A stretch of DNA of 27,317 nucleotides from a virus: IMG/VR virus record IMGVR_UViG_3300044971_000257, positions 1-27,317 of that record; one strand, given 5' to 3'. Shown piece by piece: positions 1-6,342 of this stretch; within the stretch, counting starts at the first letter, position 1, and every line of letters begins with the position of its first letter. A program made the position numbers and the translations under genes. The notes beneath the pieces are model-generated. The model ran no database searches, was not told where the DNA came from, and was given only the letters and a program-made list of their open reading frames with translations.

Positions 1-609
1 TATCCTGCGCAGTTATGGCAAATAGACGCTTCATTGTTTGGCCAGTTCACAACGGTTTCAAGACTTTGCGTGGACTTTGTGCGCGAGATGTTAGCCAATT
101 TTGAAAAGGTCACAGTTATTGCTGAGTGGGGAAATCATGGGCGAATTGGCGGCAAGCGCGCAGAAGTTCCTAAATCTGACAATGTGGACAGAATGGTTTA
201 TGAAATGAGCCGCCAAATCCTTGCAGGCGAAAAGCGTTTAACCTGGGAAGATTGCCCTGAGGACATTCAAGAAGTTGAAATTGGTAATTACCGCGCCCTA
301 CTAATGCATGGTGACGAGTTAGGCCGTTCAGGATTTGCAAGCCCTGCCGCATGGATTGCAGGTGCTAACCGTTGGAAAGCAGGCGCACATGATTACGATT
401 TCCACGACATTTTCTTAGGTCACTACCACCGACATGCACAAGAGCCAATTCAAAAACACTACAACATTTATTGGACAGGATCAACGGAGTCAGATAACCG
501 CTATGCCCGTGACTCAATGGCCGCTAGTGGAAAACCATCACAGCGTTTGCATTTTGTAGATCCAATTAAAGGCAGAACAACAGCCCAGTATCAAGTTTGG
601 TTGGACTGA
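1..609 (+). CDS. Calcineurin-like metallophosphoesterase (5' partial)
   Basis: The frame is open from base 1, so the gene begins upstream of the window; the ATG at 34 is probably internal. Three metal-binding motifs of the calcineurin-like phosphoesterase superfamily are readable: GNHGR at 130-144 (family form GNH-D/E), HGDE at 307-318, and GHYHRH at 418-435 (family form GHxH). The first motif, D-x-H, must lie upstream. Members hydrolyse phosphodiester bonds with two metal ions; phage versions are often DNA-repair nuclease relatives (SbcD/Mre11-like) and sit with replication genes, as here. The substrate cannot be told. The Gly replacing the usual acidic residue after GNH is a mild deviation. 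The stop TGA at 607-609 shares one base with the next ATG, so the two genes are translationally coupled. Confidence 0.8.
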   Translation, partial: YPAQLWQIDASLFGQFTTVSRLCVDFVREMLANFEKVTVIAEWGNHGRIGGKRAEVPKSDNVDRMVYEMSRQILAGEKRLTWEDCPEDIQEVEIGNYRALLMHGDELGRSGFASPAAWIAGANRWKAGAHDYDFHDIFLGHYHRHAQEPIQKHYNIYWTGSTESDNRYARDSMAASGKPSQRLHFVDPIKGRTTAQYQVWLD

Positions 610-1070
610 TGGCGCTTGAGCCAATTAGAGAAGTAGTTAGCGACAATGCCAAAGAGCGCGCAATGGCCGTGTTCTTACAAGAAATTATGAATTGGGAACT
701 TTTCCCTACCCCTAAATTTTATTTTACCGATTTTCACATTTTGCAACTGTATGACAATGGGCGCAAGAACTACATTGGGGATCTTGAAATCAAATGGCTA
801 AACATACCTAGCAATGTTCCCGCAATTTTCCCGTTTAATAAATTACAACAAATGATGATTGCCCCACCATACACAGATAGCCCCAACTCATTCCATAGGA
901 TTTGTTTTAGATTTACTGATGGCGTTTTAATGTTGCCAGTCAAAGAATTGGCTTGCCTACACCCTGAGATACACACGCGGCGCGATACTAATGAAACGGA
1001 TTTAGTTGTGAAAGTGTCTGTTTCTGATTACACAAAATACTTCAAGCCAATTGTTGTTGCTGAGCCTTAA
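609..1070 (+). CDS. Hypothetical protein, possible nuclease-like core
   Basis: I do not recognise this 153-residue protein. The start chosen is the ATG at 609, which overlaps the preceding TGA by one base; a GTG at 600 would add three residues and is less likely. The middle contains GDLEIKWLN, where D followed by E-x-K could be the D...(D/E)xK signature of a PD-(D/E)xK nuclease fold, but this is only a short local resemblance. No membrane segment or signal peptide is visible. It lies directly after the phosphoesterase and its TAA stop (1068-1070) overlaps the stop of the minus-strand gene that faces it, so no room is left for a terminator between them. Confidence 0.6.
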   Translation: MALEPIREVVSDNAKERAMAVFLQEIMNWELFPTPKFYFTDFHILQLYDNGRKNYIGDLEIKWLNIPSNVPAIFPFNKLQQMMIAPPYTDSPNSFHRICFRFTDGVLMLPVKELACLHPEIHTRRDTNETDLVVKVSVSDYTKYFKPIVVAEP

Positions 1071-1273
1071 TCTTCATCATCATCTGAATAGTCAGAGGTG
1101 ATCAGGCGCATGTCAGAAACATCTACGCCCGCTTCAACGGCTTTATCCATAGCGTCTTTGAATGTTGATAAGCAACGCCCTGTTAAATCGCTAACCATGT
1201 CAGGATAAGTTGCTTCTGTTCCCAGTTCAACCATAAGGCCGCCTAAGCGGATTGAGATTTGTGAATAAGCCAT
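1067..1273 (-). CDS. Small acidic hypothetical protein, lone minus-strand gene
   Basis: The start is the ATG at 1273-1271, preceded by a perfect AGGAGG (1283-1278) four bases upstream; the longer 107-codon reading upstream lacks such a site and runs across the control region. The product is 68 residues with a strongly acidic C-terminal tail rich in Asp after SDMRLITSDY. The central part (TYPDMVSDLTGRCLSTFKD) is probably helical; no helix-turn-helix, membrane segment or Cys motif is visible. It is the only gene on this strand in the early region and is divergent from the recombination gene at 1406. Its function is unknown; a small acidic protein beside a divergent control region could be a regulator or inhibitor, but that is speculation. 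Confidence 0.65.
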   Translation of the reverse strand: MAYSQISIRLGGLMVELGTEATYPDMVSDLTGRCLSTFKDAMDKAVEAGVDVSDMRLITSDYSDDDED

Positions 1274-1279
1274 GTTTCC

Positions 1280-1316
1280 TCCTGGCCTCAAGTATGGCAT
1301 TTCCGACACGCCAGGA
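1280..1316 (-). promoter_or_regulatory. Inverted repeat that could mask the Shine-Dalgarno site of the minus gene
   Basis: TCCTGGC at 1280-1286 and GCCAGGA at 1310-1316 are perfect 7-base inverted repeats 23 bases apart. In the minus-strand transcript the 3' arm includes the first four bases (AGGA) of the AGGAGG that serves the ATG at 1273, so a folded stem would bury the ribosome site. This is seen directly in the sequence; the regulatory meaning is inference. Confidence 0.45.
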
Positions 1317-1373
1317 ACATAAATTACGGGGTGCTTGTGTTTGTCAGTGGCTTTTGGTTCAATTCTCCTACAC

Positions 1374-1387
1374 GGGCTAGTTAGCCC
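1374..1387. promoter_or_regulatory. Operator-like palindrome upstream of the annealing-protein gene
   Basis: GGGCTA-GT-TAGCCC is a palindrome with 6-base arms and a 2-base centre, 18 bases before the ATG at 1406. The loop is too short for a good RNA hairpin, so a DNA-binding operator is the more natural reading. The binding protein is unknown; the winged-helix protein at 1989 and WhiB are possible local candidates. Confidence 0.35.
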
Positions 1388-1405
1388 CAAACAGGAAGGT
1401 TACAA

Positions 1406-1996
1406 ATGGCAAGTTACAAAGGCCCACTAGATTACATTGATGTGGCAACAAGAATTATTGAGTTCAGAGAAAAGTTCCCGCATGGTTCATTACAGTCATG
1501 GAAAGACCCGTATGTAATTGAAGTTAAAATGCCTGACGGATCTATTAAAAGTTACATGGTTTACAGCGCGGCGGCATACCGTTCCCCTGATGACTCATTG
1601 CCAGGCGTAGGTTGGGCATACGAGCCAATTCCAGGGCCAACCAATTTCACCCGTGACTCTGAACTACAAAACGCTGAAACAGCCGCCTGGGGGCGCGCAA
1701 TGGTGGCCGCTCTTGCAGTGGACACAAAGAAGGGCATTGCATCATCTGAAGAAGTACGCAACCGCCAAACAAAAACAACTGAAGCGCCACAAGCCAAAGC
1801 ACCTGAGCCTAAGCGCGTATTTACAGAAGAAGAAAGAGCGCAAGCGTTTGCAGTTTACACATTAGTTGAAACTAAAAATAGTGAAAAAGAATTAGAGCAT
1901 CAATGGAAAGAAAATTTTGATTTGCTTGAAGTTGAGATTGGTGGCGTAACTTTGCGTAATCACATTTTGGCGCGTAGGGCGGCTATCAATGGATAA
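1406..1996 (+). CDS. Probable single-strand DNA annealing protein (Rad52/ERF-like)
   Basis: The 196-residue product starts at an ATG preceded by AGGAAGG. It carries SELQNAETAAWGRAMVAAL (about residues 85-103), which resembles the conserved helix with AET(A/S)A-x-GRA seen in many phage Rad52/ERF/DdrA-type recombinases, and a preceding AYRSPDDSLPG segment shared by a recurrent actinophage family. Such proteins anneal complementary single strands during phage recombination and replication. The C-terminal third (KQTKTTEAPQAKAPEPKR and beyond) is a charged, low-complexity linker followed by a short helical domain. Context agrees: a Cas4-like nuclease, RusA resolvase and SSB lie downstream. The family assignment rests on motif memory, so it is moderate. 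The final codons overlap the next gene by 8 bases. Confidence 0.55.
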   Translation: MASYKGPLDYIDVATRIIEFREKFPHGSLQSWKDPYVIEVKMPDGSIKSYMVYSAAAYRSPDDSLPGVGWAYEPIPGPTNFTRDSELQNAETAAWGRAMVAALAVDTKKGIASSEEVRNRQTKTTEAPQAKAPEPKRVFTEEERAQAFAVYTLVETKNSEKELEHQWKENFDLLEVEIGGVTLRNHILARRAAING

Positions 1997-2294
1997 CAAA
2001 GTCATAATTGCGCAAAATGCAAAATTAACATCAGTAGCGGCGGCTATGAAAGCGTTGCCTAGAACTGGATCAATGCGCCGCAAGGTGTATGAGTACATTG
2101 TGGGCCAGGGTTTGCGTGGCGCTACTGATCAAGAAATAGAAAAAGCATTAGGTATTGATGGCAACACAGTGCGCCCTACCAGGATTAGCCTGATTAAAGA
2201 TGGTTACATTGTTTGGGCAGGCACATTCAGAAAAAATAAACACAACAATGACTGCTTGGTTTACCGCGCAGTAGAGGAAGGAATGATGCTATGA
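1989..2294 (+). CDS. Winged-helix DNA-binding protein
   Basis: A 101-residue protein. The middle, RRKVYEYIVGQGLRGATDQE followed by IEKALGI and TVRPTRISLIKDGYIV, reads as a helix, a short turn, a recognition helix and a beta wing ending in an aromatic strand, the usual pattern of winged-helix proteins that handle a variable-type choice of DNA sites. The N-terminus has an Ala-rich helix. The start overlaps the annealing-protein stop by 8 bases and the stop overlaps the next start as ATGA, so it is co-transcribed with the recombination genes. It might act as a regulator or as a recombination accessory factor; the sequence alone cannot decide. Confidence 0.65.
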   Translation: MDNKVIIAQNAKLTSVAAAMKALPRTGSMRRKVYEYIVGQGLRGATDQEIEKALGIDGNTVRPTRISLIKDGYIVWAGTFRKNKHNNDCLVYRAVEEGMML

Positions 2295-2551
2295 GTAAAA
2301 AAGAAAACAAGTTTGAACCATCAAACGGATTAAAGGTGGCAGTTCATTTCAACATCATTGCAATCCGCGCAGTGGCTCAAGAGTTAGACATGTTTCCTGA
2401 AGTTCTTGCTGAAAAGTTAGACAGTGCAGGATTTATGCTTGTGCCTGATCCTTTCAACATGTCATCAGATGCAGGCAAGGTCATTGTCTTGCAGAACAAG
2501 CGCGAGAATTCAAACATCAGTTTGGTAAAAGAGGAAACAGTTGATGAGTGA
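2291..2551 (+). CDS. Hypothetical protein
   Basis: I do not recognise this 86-residue product. The ATG overlaps the preceding TGA by four bases (ATGA). The sequence has an amphipathic helical centre (NIIAIRAVAQELDMFPEVL) and a charged Lys/Glu-rich ending. There are no Cys, membrane segments or signal peptide. It is part of the tightly coupled early operon between the winged-helix gene and a coiled-coil protein. Confidence 0.6.
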   Translation: MSKKENKFEPSNGLKVAVHFNIIAIRAVAQELDMFPEVLAEKLDSAGFMLVPDPFNMSSDAGKVIVLQNKRENSNISLVKEETVDE

Positions 2552-2912
2552 AATTATTACGCCCGCAATGGTGGAGCAAAAATTACGCGGCCTTTCCAAA
2601 GAAGTAGATGAAGCGCACAAAAATCTTGTAGAGGTTGAAACGATTTACCACAGCATCAAGGCAGAGTATGAAATTGCTATGGCTAAATCTCGTATGACTT
2701 TTGCAACTCAATCATCACCAACTGGTAAAAATTACACAGTTGGAGAGCGTGAGGACATGGCGCTTATTCAAAATGAAGAATTGCACAAAGATTTGTCAAT
2801 TGTTCAAGCCAAAGTTTTAGCCACACGCGCTAACACCAACAGGCTCAAGATGCAGGTGGACATTGCGCGCTCTGTTGGTACATCAGTGCGCACAAGCATG
2901 GATTTAACATGA
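2544..2912 (+). CDS. Coiled-coil hypothetical protein
   Basis: The 122-residue product is almost wholly predicted helix: two long heptad-rich stretches (about residues 8-50 and 72-112) flank a short polar loop with QSSPTGKNYTVGER. That pattern suggests an antiparallel hairpin or a dimeric coiled coil. The start chosen is the ATG at 2544, which lies next to an upstream AGAGGAAA; the TTG one codon earlier is less likely. It overlaps the preceding stop by 8 bases and its own TGA shares three bases with the ATG of the next small gene. Function unknown; its place next to an annealing protein suggests a recombination or replication accessory, which is inference. Confidence 0.6.
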   Translation: MSEIITPAMVEQKLRGLSKEVDEAHKNLVEVETIYHSIKAEYEIAMAKSRMTFATQSSPTGKNYTVGEREDMALIQNEELHKDLSIVQAKVLATRANTNRLKMQVDIARSVGTSVRTSMDLT

Positions 2913-3085
2913 TGACTTTTTGGATTGCACTTTTTATTGGTTTGTTGATGGGCTATTGGTTGTATCCGTTGCGCATGGCGTTTAGGCTGTACAAAATAAG
3001 TAAAAAAATTAAGCAATTGGAAATTGATCACATGACAATGATGGAAGATTTACGCGGCAAACAATGGAATGAGGATAATTTGTGA
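2909..3085 (+). CDS. Small single-span membrane protein
   Basis: A 58-residue reading frame. The ATG (2909) overlaps the preceding TGA as ATGA, and the TGA overlaps the next gene's GTG as GTGA, so the coupling pattern of the operon supports it. Residues 2-20 (MTFWIALFIGLLMGYWLYP) form one hydrophobic span, followed by a basic stretch (RLYKISKKIKQ) that would stay cytoplasmic, then a Met/Glu-rich helix. No signal cleavage site is apparent. It could be a membrane-associated accessory protein of unknown role; nothing identifies it as a holin. Confidence 0.6.
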   Translation: MMTFWIALFIGLLMGYWLYPLRMAFRLYKISKKIKQLEIDHMTMMEDLRGKQWNEDNL

Positions 3086-3753
3086 TTGACTTTCAGGAAA
3101 TGATTACAAAAACCCTGGTTGCAAATGACAATTCAAGGGCTAGATCACAACAAGTAGCCATTGGGCCATCTGCAATTGGTGGGTGTCACCGCAGGCTATG
3201 GCATGACATTGCACAAACTGAGCCAACAAATGTTGGTGACAAGTTGGGAGCAATCTTGGGAACTTACATTCACACAGGCATTGAAGAAGCCATCAGGCAA
3301 GAAGATCCGTTTGGCGTTCAGTATGAGTTAGAAATTGCCGTAGAAGCCAATGGTGTACCTGGGCATGTGGATTGCTACGACAAGATTAACCACACGGTAA
3401 TTGATTGGAAAACTATCAAGAAAGGTAGTGGCCGCTACTTTGGCGCAAACAATAGGCAACAGGTTTGGCAAATTCATTTGTACGGTTATCTGCTCACACA
3501 AAATGGTTACACGGTAAAAGATGTAGCCCTTGTTGGTATCCCGCGTGATGGCAAAATGTCAGACATTTTGGTGTACGCGCAACCGTATGACGAGCAAATT
3601 GCATTACAGGCTTTGGAGCATTTAGAACAAACGCGTGAAATGGTTGCTCAACAACTTAAGCCACGGCCTGAAAAACCTTTAGCATTTTGCGCAGACTTCT
3701 GCCCCTACTACGATCCGACAGGAGAAGAAGGTTGCCCAAGTACACAGAAGTAA
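3082..3753 (+). CDS. Cas4/RecB-like PD-(D/E)xK nuclease with four Cys
   Basis: The 223-residue protein starts at a GTG overlapping the previous TGA (GTGA). It shows the core of the RecB-type nuclease fold: H64 in GTYIHTGIEEA, D97 in GHVDCYD, D108 and K110 in VIDWKTIKK, and the QxxxY motif Q130-Y134. Four Cys sit where Cas4 and AddB place their [4Fe-4S] ligands: C35 near the N-terminus and C203, C207 and C218 near the C-terminus. Such enzymes are exonucleases on single-stranded or duplex DNA ends and are common beside phage annealing proteins, to which they supply 3' or 5' tails. No Cas1/Cas2 or CRISPR array is in view, so the role is probably recombination or replication. The 3' end overlaps the WhiB gene by 22 bases. 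Confidence 0.85.
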   Translation: MIDFQEMITKTLVANDNSRARSQQVAIGPSAIGGCHRRLWHDIAQTEPTNVGDKLGAILGTYIHTGIEEAIRQEDPFGVQYELEIAVEANGVPGHVDCYDKINHTVIDWKTIKKGSGRYFGANNRQQVWQIHLYGYLLTQNGYTVKDVALVGIPRDGKMSDILVYAQPYDEQIALQALEHLEQTREMVAQQLKPRPEKPLAFCADFCPYYDPTGEEGCPSTQK

Positions 3754-4073
3754 ATTGGGAAGATGCAGAGTGTAGGCGATTAGAAGTTCACACAGATTTG
3801 TTTTACGACATAGAAGAACAAAGATCTGTTGATGCTTATGATCACATCAATGCAGTGCGATCTATTTGCGTCTCTTGCCCTATTTGGAAAGATTGTTTAG
3901 CATACGCGTTCCAAAATGAAAATTACGGAATGTGGGGCGGCATGACTAGCCAGGAGCGGGCAAGCATTGATGAACCTTTGAAGTATCCAAATCAACGCAT
4001 CAGAGGGCTACACGCATTAAAACAAATGGGAGTTTCATTAGACATAATCAAAGAATGTAAGGGGGCAAAATGA
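3732..4073 (+). CDS. whiB: WhiB-family iron-sulfur regulator
   Basis: The only sensible start is the TTG at 3732, which follows GGAGAAGAAGG; this gives a 113-residue protein beginning MPKYTEVNWEDAEC. The four Cys ligands are C14, C46, C49 and C55 (C-x31-C-x2-C-x5-C), followed by the turn GMWGG at 66-70 and TSQER, all classic WhiB features. These proteins bind a [4Fe-4S] cluster and work with the housekeeping sigma factor to alter transcription. Phage WhiB proteins, such as that of mycobacteriophage TM4, can inhibit a host WhiB. A basic C-terminus with YPNQRIRGLHALK may contact DNA. Its start lies inside the Cas4-like gene and its TGA overlaps the next ATG. The family is specific to Actinobacteria and their phages, so this gene supports the host assignment. 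Confidence 0.92.
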   Translation: MPKYTEVNWEDAECRRLEVHTDLFYDIEEQRSVDAYDHINAVRSICVSCPIWKDCLAYAFQNENYGMWGGMTSQERASIDEPLKYPNQRIRGLHALKQMGVSLDIIKECKGAK

Positions 4074-4882
4074 CTTCTTTGCCATACATGCAGTTGTATG
4101 TTTCTGATTACCTGGCAGACACAGCACACCTGACAGCGCAACAACATGGCGCATACATGCTTTTGTTAATGAATTACTGGCAACGCGGCAAAGCGTTGGA
4201 CAACACCAATGAGCGTTTATCGCATGTGGCCCGTCTTAACCCTGAAGAATGGGCAGAGGCTAAGCCAACGCTAGAAGAATTTTTTATTGTTGAAGGTAAT
4301 TTATGGACTCATGCCAGGGTAGAAGATGACCTTGAAAAAATCCGTGAAAAGTCTGCAAAGGCATCATTTGCGGGCCGTAAATCAGTTGTTGCGCGTGGAT
4401 TGAACGAGCGTTCAACAAACGCTGAACAATCGTTGAACCATAAAGAGGAAGATAAAGAGGAAGATAAAGATAAAGACATAAACAAAAAAGATTTGTTTGT
4501 GGATTTTTGGAATGTCTATCCTTTGAAGGTGGGAAAAGGTGCGGCACTTAAAGCATTTGAAAAAGCAATCCGTACAACTGATGCAGACATAATCATTAAA
4601 GGCGCTCTAAGGTACAAATCAGACCCAAACAGAGTGCCAGGGTACACAGCACATGCCGCTACCTGGTTAAACGCGCAGAGATGGCTTGATGACCCTTTGC
4701 CGCCCCGTAATCTTTCTCCCGCAGAAATCAAGGAAAAAGAATTACAAGATGCAAGAGCAAAAGCAGAACGAGAACGAGTGGAGAACGAAGCATGGTTCAG
4801 GGAGCAAGAAGAACAAAGGTCACGCGCAGTTCCACCACCCGCAGAACTCAGAGAACTTTTGAGAAAGAGTTTTACAAAATAA
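4070..4882 (+). CDS. DUF1376-type phage replication protein
   Basis: The 270-residue protein has an N-terminal DUF1376-like domain (about 1-95) with PYMQLYVSDYLADTAHLTAQ, GAYMLLLMNYW and a following EEW, which is the hallmark of this winged-helix family in phage replication modules. A hydrophilic KEEDKEEDKDKD linker (about 124-135) leads to a C-terminal domain (about 140-212) with FWNVYPLK and WLNAQRWLDD, typical of O-protein or DnaT-like replication proteins that recruit helicase. The last 55 residues are a charged coiled coil rich in Arg and Glu. It likely opens the origin or loads the replicative helicase. It is coupled to WhiB by an ATGA overlap. Confidence 0.75.
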   Translation: MTSLPYMQLYVSDYLADTAHLTAQQHGAYMLLLMNYWQRGKALDNTNERLSHVARLNPEEWAEAKPTLEEFFIVEGNLWTHARVEDDLEKIREKSAKASFAGRKSVVARGLNERSTNAEQSLNHKEEDKEEDKDKDINKKDLFVDFWNVYPLKVGKGAALKAFEKAIRTTDADIIIKGALRYKSDPNRVPGYTAHAATWLNAQRWLDDPLPPRNLSPAEIKEKELQDARAKAERERVENEAWFREQEEQRSRAVPPPAELRELLRKSFTK

Positions 4883-4890
4883 CTCAAACA

Positions 4891-4931
4891 TTAACTGTAA
4901 CTGTTACACTTGATGTAACCATTACAGGAGG
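4891..4931 (+). promoter_or_regulatory. GTAAC/GTTAC inverted-repeat cluster and strong ribosome site
   Basis: In the 53-base gap after the replication gene, GTAAC (4897-4901), GTTAC (4903-4907) and GTAAC (4915-4919) form two overlapping inverted repeats: GTAAC-T-GTTAC and GTTAC-7-GTAAC. This is followed by a near copy CCATTAC and by AGGAGG at 4926-4931, five bases before the ATG at 4936. A repressor site or an iteron-like element next to a replication gene are both possible; neither is shown. Confidence 0.35.
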
Positions 4932-4935
4932 AACT

Positions 4936-5124
4936 ATGACTAAGCAATTAGTTAATCCCGCAGTTGTTCAACCAGGTGACCATGTTTTAGATAAAGGACA
5001 TGACCTCATGGTGAAGTACATACAAGGCCCTGATTATTTTGGCGTTTATGATTTTCATGGCGTTAATGAAACAGGTGCAGAACAAATTGCAACAGCGCAG
5101 GATTTGATTACACTGATTAGGTGA
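4936..5124 (+). CDS. Small hypothetical protein
   Basis: The start is the ATG at 4936 with AGGAGG five bases upstream; a longer open frame from 4792 runs inside the preceding gene and has no ribosome site. The 62-residue product has QPGDHVLDKGHDLMVKYI, which looks like a small beta barrel core (turn-strand-strand), and an acidic helical end. It is not recognised. It ends in a GTGA overlap with the RusA gene, so it is translated together with it. Confidence 0.6.
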   Translation: MTKQLVNPAVVQPGDHVLDKGHDLMVKYIQGPDYFGVYDFHGVNETGAEQIATAQDLITLIR

Positions 5125-5501
5125 TTACTTTTCAAGTAGATGGCCAACCAGTTCCGCAAGGATCTATGAAGGTCATCAACGGGCGTGTTATTCATGCCAA
5201 AGGTTCAGAACTGGCCGCGTGGCGTTCTGCCATTGCTTTGCGGGCTAGAGAGGCAGGGGCAAAGCCTCACCTTGAGCCAGTGGAGATAGACATGATTTTC
5301 ACAATGATGCGCCCAAAGACTGTAAACCGCCCTGAGCCGTCAGTAGCCCCTGACCTGGATAAACTGGTCAGAGCAGTCCTAGACGGCCTTACAGCCATTG
5401 CCTACCGTGATGATGGGCAGGTTGTACGCCTGACCGCGGCTAAGCAGTACGGGGTCAATCCTGGGCTTTGGGTTCAAATGTGGGCCAAAATGCCCGCTTA
5501 G
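5121..5501 (+). CDS. rusA: RusA-family Holliday junction resolvase
   Basis: The 126-residue protein begins at a GTG overlapping the preceding TGA. It matches the RusA fold: the N-terminal strand FQVDGQPVPQGSMK, then the catalytic block PDLDKLVRAVLDGL (77-90) with D78, D80, K81 and D88, and D97/D98 in YRDDGQV. These line up with the essential acidic cluster and lysine of E. coli RusA. RusA dimers cut four-way junctions symmetrically to resolve recombination intermediates, here presumably branched replicating phage DNA before packaging. Length is normal for the family. It closes the first operon; after it comes a 120-base gap with a promoter candidate. Confidence 0.9.
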   Translation: MITFQVDGQPVPQGSMKVINGRVIHAKGSELAAWRSAIALRAREAGAKPHLEPVEIDMIFTMMRPKTVNRPEPSVAPDLDKLVRAVLDGLTAIAYRDDGQVVRLTAAKQYGVNPGLWVQMWAKMPA

Positions 5502-5547
5502 GCGGCGCGACACGCCAAAAAGATTTTTAGAGCATTTGCCACTTTTT

Positions 5548-5577
5548 TTGCCAAATACCTGATTTGTAGTGTAATTT
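5548..5577 (+). promoter_or_regulatory. Candidate sigma70-type promoter
   Basis: TTGCCA (5548-5553) is followed after 18 bases by TAATTT (5572-5577), a reasonable -35/-10 pair inside the 120-base gap between rusA and the small-gene block. A start near 5584 would put the leader hairpin at the 5' end of the message. The upstream stretch is T-rich. No experimental support; the match is by eye. Confidence 0.45.
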
Positions 5578-5588
5578 ATTCCTTGTAA

Positions 5589-5603
5589 GGGAGATCCACT
5601 CCC
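5589..5603 (+). promoter_or_regulatory. Leader hairpin ahead of the small-gene block
   Basis: GGGAG-ATCCA-CTCCC is a perfect 5-base stem with a 5-base loop, ending 18 bases before the ATG at 5622. The ribosome site AAAGGAAGAAGG lies just after it. The stem would sit at the extreme 5' end of a transcript from the candidate promoter, where such hairpins can stabilise mRNA. That role is inference. Confidence 0.4.
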
Positions 5604-5621
5604 AAAGGAAGAAGGCACAAA

Positions 5622-5951
5622 ATGACTGAAAACTTAACACCAGCACAAAAAGCAAAGCGCACACGCTTGCACAAGAAGGCTTACGCAGTTATGGATCAAG
5701 CAGTTGCACCACAGTTCAAAGAGTGGGAAGCGGCTTTAAATCGCAATTGCCCAATCCGTGACCGTTACATTGCAAAACTAAAAGCAGAGCGTGACGCGGC
5801 TATTGCAGAAATCAATCGCAAGTATCAAGAAGATTATGAAATTCAAATAGCGCAATTTGAACACATGATGAAGCCAACACAAGATGCTTACGAAAAAGCG
5901 CGTGAAGAAGCATGGGTTGTTTACCACGAAACAATGAAGGCAGGTAACTAA
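5622..5951 (+). CDS. Helical hypothetical protein
   Basis: A 109-residue protein with a good ribosome site (GGAAGAAGG) before its ATG. It is nearly all helix and strongly charged, with Ala/Lys/Glu heptads running from about residue 30 to 100 (for example KLKAERDAAIAEINRKYQED), suggesting a coiled coil. There is one Cys and no membrane segment. As the first gene after the candidate promoter it may be made early and abundantly. I do not recognise it; small helical proteins in this position of phages are often host-takeover factors, but nothing here shows that. Confidence 0.65.
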   Translation: MTENLTPAQKAKRTRLHKKAYAVMDQAVAPQFKEWEAALNRNCPIRDRYIAKLKAERDAAIAEINRKYQEDYEIQIAQFEHMMKPTQDAYEKAREEAWVVYHETMKAGN

Positions 5952-5953
5952 TT

Positions 5954-6148
5954 ATGACTACAACAAAAGTTAATCTTAATCAGTTTATGACAGATGTTCA
6001 CAACGGCACAGGTTTTACATTTAACACTTTTCACACAATGTTCCGTTATGTAAATGAGCGTTATTTTGGCCGCACTTTGTACACACAAATTAAAAGCGGA
6101 CAAATTACGGTTGATGAAGTTGTAGCAATTATGAAGGGGGCAATGTAA
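5954..6148 (+). CDS. Small hypothetical protein
   Basis: A 64-residue product rich in Thr, Phe and Asn at its N-terminal half (NGTGFTFNTFHTMF) followed by NERYFGRTLYTQIKSGQ and a short helix. It is separated by two bases from the previous gene and its TAA shares a base with the next ATG (TAATG). No domain is recognised. The high aromatic content suggests a folded mini-domain rather than random coding. Confidence 0.55.
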   Translation: MTTTKVNLNQFMTDVHNGTGFTFNTFHTMFRYVNERYFGRTLYTQIKSGQITVDEVVAIMKGAM

Positions 6149-6342
6149 TGGCACTAACAAGTAAAGATCTACAAATTATCAATCAAGCGCTTGCTCAGTA
6201 TGAAGCAACGCTGGAAGATGGCCCAGGTAATCCTGCTTACGATTATCACAAAAAAATGTACGGTAATTGTGAAAAAACTATTGAGGCAACACGCGCCCGC
6301 GTGTGGAAAGAAATTAACAAGCGCGAGAGGACATGTGTGTGA
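6148..6342 (+). CDS. Small hypothetical protein
   Basis: A 64-residue, largely helical protein (LQIINQALAQYEATLED, then EKTIEATRARVWKEINKR), consistent with a two-helix hairpin. The start is the ATG in the TAATG junction, and the stop TGA overlaps the GTG of the next gene. GGGGG sits before the start. Function is unknown; it belongs to the run of short co-translated genes. Confidence 0.55.
   Translation: MALTSKDLQIINQALAQYEATLEDGPGNPAYDYHKKMYGNCEKTIEATRARVWKEINKRERTCV

Larger units (their letters stand above)
1274..1405. promoter_or_regulatory. Divergent intergenic control region
   Basis: This 132-base gap between the minus gene (1273) and the plus gene (1406) must contain the minus-strand promoter and possibly one for the plus operon. 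A weak plus-strand candidate is TTGTGT (1335-1340), 17 bases, TTCAAT (1358-1363). No convincing minus-strand pair was found; CTGACA...TAATTT has only a 15-base spacer. The gap also holds the two inverted repeats listed separately. Confidence 0.35.

Noticed and set aside
3082-3753. Evidence of a CRISPR-Cas locus because of the Cas4-like nuclease
   Set aside because: No Cas1, Cas2, effector or repeat array is present; Cas4-like nucleases are common in phage recombination modules.
4516-4887. Long minus-strand open frame opposite the replication gene
   Set aside because: Ser/Ala/Cys-rich translation with no ribosome site, fully inside the well-supported + strand gene.
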